Shown: piece by piece, positions 23,572-31,528 of the stretch | How positions within the stretch are numbered: position 1 is the first letter of the stretch | How the letters are laid out: each line of letters begins with the position of its first letter | The notes under the pieces: model-generated | Told to the model about the DNA's origin: nothing | Database searches by the model: none | Seen by the model: the letters and a program-made list of their open reading frames with translations, nothing else | Made by a program: the position numbers and the translations under genes | NCBI RefSeq assembly: GCF_034424215.1 | Contig: NZ_CP139960.1 | Location: 5,208,001-5,272,000, forward strand | Origin: Niabella yanshanensis | Lineage (GTDB): Bacteria; Bacteroidota; Bacteroidia; Chitinophagales; Chitinophagaceae | Direction: 5' to 3' | DNA: 64,000 bases

Positions 23572-26500
23572 GTGAATATTTCTGAATTAAGTTTAAGAAG
23601 GCCGGTGCTGGCGATAGTGATGAATGTGGTCATTATCGTATTTGGTGTGATTGCCTTTAAATTTTTGGGGGTAAGAGATTACCCGGCAATTGACCCTCCC
23701 AATATTGGTGTGCGAACTACGTATGCAGGAGCCAATGCAGATATTATAGAATCGCAGATTACCGAACCCCTCGAAGACGCCATTAACGGTATCCCGGGCA
23801 TCCGCAATATCACTTCGAGCAGTAGTAACGGAAGCAGCAGTATCAACGTAGAATTTGACGTGGGTGTGGACCTGGAAGCGGCGGCTAATGATGTAAGAGA
23901 TAAAGTAGCGGCGGCGCAAAGACAATTGCCCCCTGATCTGGAAGCACCGTCGTCAGTAAGCAAGGCTGATGCCAGTGCAGAACCGATTCTTTCGATGACT
24001 GTACAAAGCGATACCAAGAATCCGCTGGAGCTTACCGAGTATGCCAATAATATTTTAATCGACCGTTTACAAACCATACCGGGTGTAAGCAGTATTGATA
24101 CCTGGGGTGAGAAAAGATTCGCCATGCGCCTTTGGCTGGATCCTAATAAAATGGCAGCTTTTGACATTACACCTGAAGAAATTCAGTCCGCTTTACAAAG
24201 AGAAAATATAGAACTGCCTTCGGGAAAACTAACCGGAGATAATACGGAACTGACCATTCGTACTTTTGGCCGTCTGGATACAGAAGAAGAGTTTGCCAAT
24301 ATCGTGGTAAAAAATGTGAACGGAAGCGATATCCGTGTTAAAGATGTTGCAAATGTGGTACTGGGGCCTGAAAACGAGGAATCGCAGTTAAAAGAAAGTG
24401 CAGTACCAATGGTGGCGCTCGCTATTGTTCCACAGCCGGGCGCTAATTATGTATCTATTTCAGATGAGTTTTATAAGCGCCTGGAGGATATTAAAAAAGA
24501 AGTACCTGCTGATATTAAGCTGAATATAGCGTTGGATCAGACGGAATATATCAAAAAATCGATTCTTGAGGTAGAAGAGACGCTGGTAATTGCAATTGGA
24601 CTGGTGGTATTAATTGTATACCTGTTTTTCCGGGACTGGTTATTATCTATTCGTCCGCTGATTGATATTCCTGTGTCATTAATCGGAGCCTTCTTTATTA
24701 TGTATATCATGGGATATACTATTAATGTATTAACGCTGTTGGCAATTGTCTTGGCGACAGGATTAGTGGTAGATGACGGTATAGTGGTGACGGAGAATAT
24801 CTTTAAGAAGCTGGAGCAGGGCATGAGCAAGCGCAAGGCTGCGCTGGAAGGATCAAAAGAAATTTACTTTGCAGTAATAGCTACGTCTATTACGCTTTCA
24901 GTAGTGTTTTTGCCAATCGTGTTCCTGGAAGGTTTCGTGGGTCGCCTATTCAGGGAGTTTGGTATTGTAGTGGCCGGCGCCGTATTGATCTCGGCATTTG
25001 TATCGCTGACGTTAACCCCGGTGCTCAACGTGTTTATTTCCAAGAAAGATGTGCATAAGCATTCGTGGTTCTATCTGAAAACAGAACCTTTTTTTACGGG
25101 TATGGAAAGCCTGTATGAGCGAACCCTGAAAGCATTTATGAAATTGCGCTGGATTGCCTGGCTGGTGATCGCAGCCTGTTTTGTGGTTATTTATTTCCTG
25201 TTTACCAATATTCAATCGGAGCTGGCCCCGATGGAAGATAAAAGCCAGTTCAGGCTAAGTTTAACCGCACCTGAAGGGACTTCTTTCCTGGCCATGGATC
25301 AATATGTAAACAAGGTTTCACAATTCCTGATCGATTCGGTACCAGAGCATGAAATTGTGCTTTCGATAACCGGTTCGAGAATGAGTGGGGCCGCTAATAA
25401 CGGTATGATCCGGGTAAGGTTGGTGAAACCTGGTGAGCGGGATCGCTCACAAAAAGAAATAGTGGAATATGTAAATAAACATGTTTCCAAGTACACGGAG
25501 GCCAGGGCTTTTGCCAATCAGGATCAAACGATACAGGTGAACCGTCGTGGAGGGCAGGCAGTGCAATTTGTATTACAGAATAACGACTTCGATAAACTTT
25601 CGGAAATATTGCCTCAGTTTTTAGAAGAGGCTAATAAAAGCGACATTCTGACCCAGGTAGATGCGGATTTGAAATTTAATAAACCGGAGCTGCGTGTTCA
25701 CGTGGACAGGTTGAAAGCAGCACAGCTGGGTGTTTCCATCGCAGATGTATCGCAGGCACTTCAAACCGCTTACAGTAATCAGCGCCTGGGATATTTTACC
25801 CGCAGTGGTAAGCAATACCAGGTGATGGCGCAGGTAGACAGGATAGACAGGGATGATCCTAATGACCTCAAAAAGATTTTCGTGCGCAATAATGCGGGGC
25901 AATTGATCAGCCTGGATAATATTACCAACTCGGTTGAATCTACCACACCGCCTACTATTTACCGTTTCAACCGGTACAAATCGGCAACGGTGTCTGCCAA
26001 CCTGGCTGAAGGATACACGGTAGGTGACGGGGTTAAGGAAATGGACCGAATTGCAAATAAGTTACTGGATGAAACCTTTACAACCTCTTTAACCGGTTCG
26101 GCCCGCGATTTTGCAGAGAGCAGCGGTAATACCATGTTTGCTTTATTGCTGGCCATTGGATTAATATACCTCATCCTTGCCGCACAGTTCGAAAGCTTTA
26201 TTGATCCTTTCATTATTATCCTTACCGTACCCATGGCCTTTGCAGGAGCTTTTATTTCCCTGTGGATATTTGGCCAGACCTTTAATATCTTTTCACAAAT
26301 AGGTATGATTATGCTGATTGGGCTGGTAACCAAGAATGGTATATTGATAGTCGAATTCGCTAACCAGAGCCGCGAGAAAAAGGGCATGGGTAAAACGGAA
26401 GCCGTGGTCTATGCCGCCGGTCAGCGTTTACGTCCTATCTTAATGACGAGCCTCGCAATGGCTTTGGGTGCCTTACCGATCGCAATGTCGTTGGGCGCCG

Positions 26501-26703
26501 CCGCAACCAGCCGTATTCCGTTAGGTATTGTGATTGTAGGAGGTATTATATTTTCGCTGGTACTTACATTATATGTATTACCGGCCATTTATAGTTACAT
26601 GGCATCGGGTAAGGAAGTGAAAACTTTTGAAGAAGTGCTGGCGGATGAGGAGAAGGAACTGGTTAAAACAAATGAGGAGGCGGCGCATGATCAAAAACAT
26701 TAA
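23572..26703 (+). CDS. RND multidrug efflux pump (AcrB/MexF-type, HAE1)
   Basis: 1043 residues, the usual HAE1 size. VNISELSLRRPVLA starts the protein from a GTG. Two large periplasmic loops lie after TM1 and TM7. The proton-relay helix has GLVVDDGIVVTEN, and GLVTKNGILIVEFANQ is the matching motif in the second half. DLEAAANDVRDKV and LPPDLEAP are typical porter-domain motifs. It exports drugs or other amphiphiles by proton antiport through the adaptor and channel. No regulator gene is adjacent. Confidence 0.95.
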   Translation: MNISELSLRRPVLAIVMNVVIIVFGVIAFKFLGVRDYPAIDPPNIGVRTTYAGANADIIESQITEPLEDAINGIPGIRNITSSSSNGSSSINVEFDVGVDLEAAANDVRDKVAAAQRQLPPDLEAPSSVSKADASAEPILSMTVQSDTKNPLELTEYANNILIDRLQTIPGVSSIDTWGEKRFAMRLWLDPNKMAAFDITPEEIQSALQRENIELPSGKLTGDNTELTIRTFGRLDTEEEFANIVVKNVNGSDIRVKDVANVVLGPENEESQLKESAVPMVALAIVPQPGANYVSISDEFYKRLEDIKKEVPADIKLNIALDQTEYIKKSILEVEETLVIAIGLVVLIVYLFFRDWLLSIRPLIDIPVSLIGAFFIMYIMGYTINVLTLLAIVLATGLVVDDGIVVTENIFKKLEQGMSKRKAALEGSKEIYFAVIATSITLSVVFLPIVFLEGFVGRLFREFGIVVAGAVLISAFVSLTLTPVLNVFISKKDVHKHSWFYLKTEPFFTGMESLYERTLKAFMKLRWIAWLVIAACFVVIYFLFTNIQSELAPMEDKSQFRLSLTAPEGTSFLAMDQYVNKVSQFLIDSVPEHEIVLSITGSRMSGAANNGMIRVRLVKPGERDRSQKEIVEYVNKHVSKYTEARAFANQDQTIQVNRRGGQAVQFVLQNNDFDKLSEILPQFLEEANKSDILTQVDADLKFNKPELRVHVDRLKAAQLGVSIADVSQALQTAYSNQRLGYFTRSGKQYQVMAQVDRIDRDDPNDLKKIFVRNNAGQLISLDNITNSVESTTPPTIYRFNRYKSATVSANLAEGYTVGDGVKEMDRIANKLLDETFTTSLTGSARDFAESSGNTMFALLLAIGLIYLILAAQFESFIDPFIIILTVPMAFAGAFISLWIFGQTFNIFSQIGMIMLIGLVTKNGILIVEFANQSREKKGMGKTEAVVYAAGQRLRPILMTSLAMALGALPIAMSLGAAATSRIPLGIVIVGGIIFSLVLTLYVLPAIYSYMASGKEVKTFEEVLADEEKELVKTNEEAAHDQKH

Positions 26704-28039
26704 AATGAGACGATTGTACAGACATCGGTTGTTGATAACACTGGCAGCATTGTTGGCGATTAGCGGGAATGCCGGTGCACAGCGGATATTAACGCTGGAA
26801 GAGGCGATCGCCACTGCGTTGCAGAACAACTATGATATACAGATCGCCAAAAACGATTCGCTGGTAGCCGCAATAGATTACAGTTATCGCAATGCTGTTT
26901 TTTTACCTGCGGTTAATGCTGATGCGTCCCGTACTTTTAATAATAATAACCAGCGCCAGACTTTGGCAGATGGCACCGAACGGAAATCCAATGGTATCCG
27001 CTCCAATAATCTGCAGGCCAGTATAGGACTGGATTGGGTATTATTTGATGGCTTCCGCATGTTTGCAACCAGGGATAAAGCGGCAGCGCTGCTGGAAGCG
27101 GGTTCCCATACCGCGAAGGCGCAGGTTATTAATACAGTGGCACAGGTGGTGAACATTTATTATAATATATCGCGCCAGCAGCAATTGATCAAAGCTACGG
27201 ATGTACAGATCAGGCTAAATAACGACCGGTCTCGCCTGGCACAATATAAATTGGAAATAGGCAGCGGCGCCAAGCCCGATGTATTGCAGAGTAAAGTAGA
27301 CCTTAACGAACAAAAGGCGCTGAAAATGCAGCAGGAGACTTCGATCGGCCAGTTAAAGCAACAGCTGATACAGGCCATGAACAGCAATGTCAGGGAGCAT
27401 GAATTTGCCATACCCGATACCATTCCTTTAAATGAGCACATTGCATTGGGCGATATACAGGAAGGTATCGAAAGAACCAATCCTGACCTGTTACTGGCCC
27501 GTTCCAACATAGAAGTAGCAAAATATACTTTGAAAGAAACCAGAGCCGGTTTATGGCCGACCATTGCTTTTGGCTCAGCTTACAATTACAGCCGCACGGT
27601 TAACAAAAGAGTATTGAATAATTTCTCTACCTTATTTAACCAACTGAATGGTTACAATTATGGTTTTACAGCAACGGTTCCCATCTTTAACCAGTTCAGG
27701 GTGCGTAGGCAAATCAGGCAGGACCGTTTAAGTGTTAGTTTGCAGGAATTAAGTTACGAGAACCAGCGTTCACTGATCAACCTTTCGGTGATCAACTCTT
27801 TTAAAGACTACCAGCAACAACAGAAATTTTTAAAGCTGGAGGAAGAAAGTATTGCTTTGGCCGAAGAGAATGTAGCTATTGTATTTGAGACCTATAAGCT
27901 GGGTGCGGCCACCCTGGTACAATTAAGAGAAGCCCAGCTAAGTCTGGCACAAGCCTATGACCGGCTGATTAGTGCACGCTATAACCTGAAGCTGGCAGAA
28001 ACTGAGTTGTTGCGGTTGAAAGGCGATATTATAAAATAA
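26687..28039 (+). CDS. Outer-membrane efflux channel, TolC/OprM-like
   Basis: 450 residues. The signal peptide is MRRLYRHRLLITLAALLAIS plus GNAGAQ. Two OEP repeats follow (about 40-230 and 250-445), mostly long helices (TLEEAIATALQNNYDIQIAK). The start ATG 26687 overlaps the pump gene by 17 bases. An AGGAGG at 26675-26680, six bases ahead of this ATG, is a clear Shine-Dalgarno site, uncommon in this window, and supports the start. A further upstream start would put charged residues before the signal. Confidence 0.92.
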   Translation: MIKNIKMRRLYRHRLLITLAALLAISGNAGAQRILTLEEAIATALQNNYDIQIAKNDSLVAAIDYSYRNAVFLPAVNADASRTFNNNNQRQTLADGTERKSNGIRSNNLQASIGLDWVLFDGFRMFATRDKAAALLEAGSHTAKAQVINTVAQVVNIYYNISRQQQLIKATDVQIRLNNDRSRLAQYKLEIGSGAKPDVLQSKVDLNEQKALKMQQETSIGQLKQQLIQAMNSNVREHEFAIPDTIPLNEHIALGDIQEGIERTNPDLLLARSNIEVAKYTLKETRAGLWPTIAFGSAYNYSRTVNKRVLNNFSTLFNQLNGYNYGFTATVPIFNQFRVRRQIRQDRLSVSLQELSYENQRSLINLSVINSFKDYQQQQKFLKLEEESIALAEENVAIVFETYKLGAATLVQLREAQLSLAQAYDRLISARYNLKLAETELLRLKGDIIK

Positions 28040-28215
28040 TAGGGTTATACATCTATGCAGCCATCGCGTCTTTTGACCAACAGTCAGGCCGATAGGTTAA
28101 TTAATCTGGATGATAAAATGAATGAAAGATAATGTTGGAAATACACTACCAATGACGCAATTGATGTGATGATAAGCCGACATCGATTTTATCGAAATGC
28201 ATCTGGCTGGTTTGC

Positions 28216-28254
28216 GGAGACACAAACCTCAGCATAGCCCTTGGCAGTGTCTCC
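28216..28254. repeat. Inverted repeat GGAGACAC/GTGTCTCC
   Basis: Perfect 8-bp arms (28216-28223 and 28247-28254) with a 23-base loop, in the 502-base gap 28040-28541. That gap has no convincing gene. A 25-codon frame at 28073-28132 and a minus-strand frame at 28274-28489 have no recognisable content. Confidence 0.4.
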
Positions 28255-28475
28255 ACTGGTCGGGAAGGGGAGGTTAAAAACAGATGTAATAATAATTTTG
28301 ATACTTGTTTATTATGAGTAAATATTTAAATCCAGCCAAAACTGCCTCAAAAACATGAATTTGGCCAGATTGGTTTCCCGGAAAAAAGGGTTGGTTAGAA
28401 ACGGCTAATAATGCTTCAACATTTATCTTTACTTTACCTCCTGCGTGTTGTGAGGTGCAACGGTTGAGCTGTGAA

Positions 28476-28502
28476 ATAAGAAAACCCATTTAATATGGGT
28501 TT
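28476..28502 (-). terminator. Terminator of the 28542-29156 gene
   Basis: AACCCAT (28483-28489) pairs with ATGGGTT (28495-28501); on the minus strand it is followed by a TTTTCTTATTT stretch. Confidence 0.55.
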
Positions 28503-28541
28503 GCAGGCCCGGTTCCAGCGAGCCCGGAGAAGAAGCAATAG

Positions 28542-29156
28542 TTACTTTGATTTATTTATTAATTTTCCCTCTGGAGTTACCTCGAAATTCAGCTCGTAAT
28601 AGTTGGTAGTGATCATCCTGCCATTTTGTTTAGATGATTCACCCTTTTTTGTGGTTTGAATATCAAACTGGTGGCCGATTCCTCCTTTTTCAACCTTTAA
28701 TGTATAATTGCCTAACCCGGCATATTCGTAATTAGTAGCATCAATTTGTTGAATAGCATCGGTAACATATTGGGCTATCTTAGAAAAATCGAATTGTGAA
28801 AGTGGCTTTGCATACCGAACCATGTCTTTGTACCAGGTAAATTCCTCCATGCTTTTTGATCCAACAGAATCTTCTGTATTTAAGCTGATTTTTATCGCCT
28901 TTAACCCCTCTGCCTTTACCACTTCAACTATTTTGGCCTCCTGTGTAAAAGATTGGCTGTTCTTGAAATCAAAATCCACTTCAAGAAGCTGCTCTTCAGG
29001 TTGTATTTTTTTTGCGATAATCCCCGGTATTTTGTTTACCTGGTCCTGCTGGCTCATGTCTACACCTCCACCGAAATTCTCTTTGACGGCTTTACAGGCC
29101 GACAGGCTGAAAATAAAAGCGGCAACCAGGATTATAATAGTATTGTTAAGTTTCAT
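28542..29156 (-). CDS. Lipoprotein of unknown function
   Basis: 204 residues from ATG 29156 (an upstream ATG at 29180 would place eight residues ahead of the signal and overlap the -7 box). The signal MKLNNTIIILVAAFIFSLSA ends at a Cys (lipobox LSAC). The mature protein is a mixed alpha/beta sequence with motifs such as KAEGLKAIKISLNTED and GIGHQFDIQTTKKGES, suggesting a beta-rich periplasmic domain. I do not recognise the family. It has its own promoter and terminator and stands 165 bases downstream of the ABC export array on the same strand. Confidence 0.8.
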   Translation of the reverse strand: MKLNNTIIILVAAFIFSLSACKAVKENFGGGVDMSQQDQVNKIPGIIAKKIQPEEQLLEVDFDFKNSQSFTQEAKIVEVVKAEGLKAIKISLNTEDSVGSKSMEEFTWYKDMVRYAKPLSQFDFSKIAQYVTDAIQQIDATNYEYAGLGNYTLKVEKGGIGHQFDIQTTKKGESSKQNGRMITTNYYELNFEVTPEGKLINKSK

Positions 29157-29177
29157 GATGCTTGAGATTTGTTTGCT

Positions 29178-29185
29178 CAAAAATA
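29178..29185 (-). promoter_or_regulatory. -7 box of the 28542-29156 lipoprotein gene
   Basis: TATTTTTG on the minus strand fits TAnnTTTG and lies 21 bases before ATG 29156. Confidence 0.4.
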
Positions 29186-29215
29186 TAAACCAGATGAATG
29201 GTTTTACAGTCTAAT

Positions 29216-29234
29216 TAATATTCGCTGAATATTA
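29216..29234. repeat. Inverted repeat TAATATTC-GCT-GAATATTA
   Basis: Perfect 8-bp arms with a 3-base loop between the TolC-like gene and the lipoprotein gene. It may be an operator for the lipoprotein gene or an end-of-array hairpin; there is no T-run. Confidence 0.4.
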
Positions 29235-29320
29235 GATAATATTCGCCCGCCCGGCCATATTTTTAGCTGATAGACAGCATATAATTATAACTAATTGTCA
29301 ACGCAGTTATAAAGAAGTGG

Positions 29321-30739
29321 TTAGAATGCGTTGTTGCTATAGAAGCTGAGTACTTTTTTTCTCAGTATATAATCGTAACGTGCGTTTACCAGGTTACGGC
29401 TGGCCCGGTCCAGGTTGTTCTTAGCTGTTAAATAATCAATGGAGTTGCCCACACCCTCATTGAATCTTGCTTCAGCCGCTTCAAAAGATTCCCTGTAAGC
29501 GGCTACCTGTTGTAGCAGGGTCTCGTATTTTTCTATTGCCGTCTGCATATTTAATGTAGCAACGTCAATATCCTGTTGTAGCTGTCTTTTAGTATCAGCT
29601 GCTATTGTAGCATTGCGTTTTACCTCCAGCTGTGCCTGTTTTATTTTGTTGCGTTGTTGCAATGCATTAAAAATAGGAATGCTTAAAGTTAGATTGAGTG
29701 AAGAGTTCAGGTTATTGTTGAGCTGTGTGCCATATGGAATGGAGCTTGTCAGGTAATTGTCCTGTTTAACAAATAAAGGGTACTGTTGTCCATTGAGCGC
29801 CACATAGTCTTCTGTCTGCCTGAAGCTGGTGTTTTGAAATTGGTTCTGCCTGGCTACGCTGGAATATTGTGTATAGGCATTTCCGCCCAGGCTTAATGTA
29901 GGCCAAAGACCACCTCTGGCCATCTGCACCGATTTTATAGAACTGAAAGTTCGCAGATCAACTGCTTTAACCAGCGCCAGTTGTTGCAGGGCAGCCTGGT
30001 AAATGCTACTTGAACTCCTGTTGTCAGCCATCGGCAAATAGCTGTCCATGGGTTCAAAGTTAAGGGTTGAATCATAGGGGATATTCATCAGCCGGAACAG
30101 GCTTAAACGGGCATTACCCAGGTTGTTTTTATTATCGGTAATTGTAAGCCGGTCATTCGCAAACTGGCCTTTAAGATCAGATAGCTCCGAAGGTTTTATC
30201 GCACCCTCTCTATTGAGTATATCCAGCCGGTCTACCTGTTGTAAGGATAATTTTGCCTGGTCTTCCAGCAGATAAGCCTGTTCAGTAAGACTTAACACCT
30301 GCAGGTAGGCGAGGGTGATGTTGATAGCCAGGTTGTCTTTTTCCTGTTGCAGTTCCATTTGTGCAGCTTTCCGGCTGAGGTCTGCCCGCCTGATATTATT
30401 CATTCGGGATAGTCCGCTGAATAACACAAGGCCACTGGCTAAACTAAAGTTGGAAGAGTTGAACGATTGCGTAACGGGTGAGTTGGTAAAAGGGTCAATG
30501 CTGCGCCCCTGGTTGAATCCATGACCTGCGCTACCGTTCAGGTCAGGCAGCAGGTTGAGCTTGCTTTGTTGATACTCCAGCTGTTCCGATTGTGCTGCAA
30601 TGCGTCTTTGCTCCACGTCAAAATTTTCCCGGATGCCTGTGTCAATACATTGTTCCAGGGTCATTGTCTTTTGCGCACTGCTTAAAGAGCTGATGCATAA
30701 AAAGACTGCTAATAGCCATATCTTCGATTGATCATTCAT
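29321..30739 (-). CDS. TolC-family outer-membrane channel of the ABC array
   Basis: 472 residues from ATG 30739. Signal peptide NDQSKIWLLAVFLCISSLSS then AQ. Two OEP repeats with long helices: TLEQCIDTGIRENFDVEQRR opens the first, and VARYR-like C-terminal helices end with LTAKNNLDRASRNLVNARYD. It is the last gene of the minus-strand array, 39 bases after the second ATPase gene, so it is the likely exit duct for substrates handled by the adaptor and the permeases. Confidence 0.9.
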   Translation of the reverse strand: MNDQSKIWLLAVFLCISSLSSAQKTMTLEQCIDTGIRENFDVEQRRIAAQSEQLEYQQSKLNLLPDLNGSAGHGFNQGRSIDPFTNSPVTQSFNSSNFSLASGLVLFSGLSRMNNIRRADLSRKAAQMELQQEKDNLAINITLAYLQVLSLTEQAYLLEDQAKLSLQQVDRLDILNREGAIKPSELSDLKGQFANDRLTITDNKNNLGNARLSLFRLMNIPYDSTLNFEPMDSYLPMADNRSSSSIYQAALQQLALVKAVDLRTFSSIKSVQMARGGLWPTLSLGGNAYTQYSSVARQNQFQNTSFRQTEDYVALNGQQYPLFVKQDNYLTSSIPYGTQLNNNLNSSLNLTLSIPIFNALQQRNKIKQAQLEVKRNATIAADTKRQLQQDIDVATLNMQTAIEKYETLLQQVAAYRESFEAAEARFNEGVGNSIDYLTAKNNLDRASRNLVNARYDYILRKKVLSFYSNNAF

Positions 30740-30778
30740 TTCTGATTCTTCTGTTTTTATATGCTGCGGGCACATCAA

Positions 30779-31441
30779 TTATTTTTCGATCATCCCGTCC
30801 AGGAGGCTGATGATACGGTTGCCGTAAGTCGCATTTTTCTCTGAATGAGTTACCTGTATTATGGTGGTGCCTTCTTTATTGAGTTGGGTAAAAAGTTCCA
30901 TGATCTCTTCGCCCTGTTTGGAATTAAGGTTACCGGTAGGTTCATCTGCCAGTAACAAGTTCGGCCGGGCAATCAACGCACGGGCGATACCTACCAACTG
31001 CTGCTGACCACCCGACAGCTGTGCCGGGAACAAGTCTTTCTTAGCAACAATATTAAAACGGTCGAGCATATCGGCTACCATCGCCTTACGGTCACTTCCT
31101 TTAACATTTTGATAAAGTAGCGGTGTTTCAATATTTTCATAAACCGTCAATTCATCTATCAGATGGTAAGCCTGAAATACAAACCCGATATGCTGTTTGT
31201 ATAAATTGGTTCTTTGCTTTTCTTTGAGCTGGTGTACCGACTCCCCAAGAAATTCGTAGGCTCCTTCGTCGAAGGTATCCAGCATGCCGATAACATTCAG
31301 TAAGGTTGATTTACCTGAACCCGATGGCCCCATAATGGATACGAATTCGCCTTCATGAATAGTGAGATTAATGTCTTTTAACAGGAAAATACGTTGATTA
31401 CCGTTGTTGACCCACTTGTAAATTTTTTTTAGTTCTAACAT
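30779..31441 (-). CDS. ABC transporter ATPase 2 of the array (MacB/LolD type)
   Basis: 220 residues. Walker A GPSGSGKST (about 40), Q-loop FVFQAYHLIDELTVYEN, signature LSGGQQQ, Walker B LLLADEPTGN, switch His in VTHSEKN. The signature is followed by LVGIARAL where the first ATPase and most relatives have RVAVARA or RVAIARA. It belongs to the MacB/LolD-like group that drives mechanotransmission rather than direct import. It lies after the sixth permease (87-base gap) and before the TolC gene. Confidence 0.93.
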   Translation of the reverse strand: MLELKKIYKWVNNGNQRIFLLKDINLTIHEGEFVSIMGPSGSGKSTLLNVIGMLDTFDEGAYEFLGESVHQLKEKQRTNLYKQHIGFVFQAYHLIDELTVYENIETPLLYQNVKGSDRKAMVADMLDRFNIVAKKDLFPAQLSGGQQQLVGIARALIARPNLLLADEPTGNLNSKQGEEIMELFTQLNKEGTTIIQVTHSEKNATYGNRIISLLDGMIEK

Positions 31442-31528
31442 TCGATTTGATTGTAATTTTTAATAAGACCAGTTGATGCTGATCGATTTTTATCTAAGTA
31501 TGTTTAATTCTTTATTGTAGATTGTACC

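Noticed and set aside
28274-28489. 71-codon minus-strand frame
   Set aside because: No start signal, no recognisable motif and it overlaps the terminator of the neighbouring gene.
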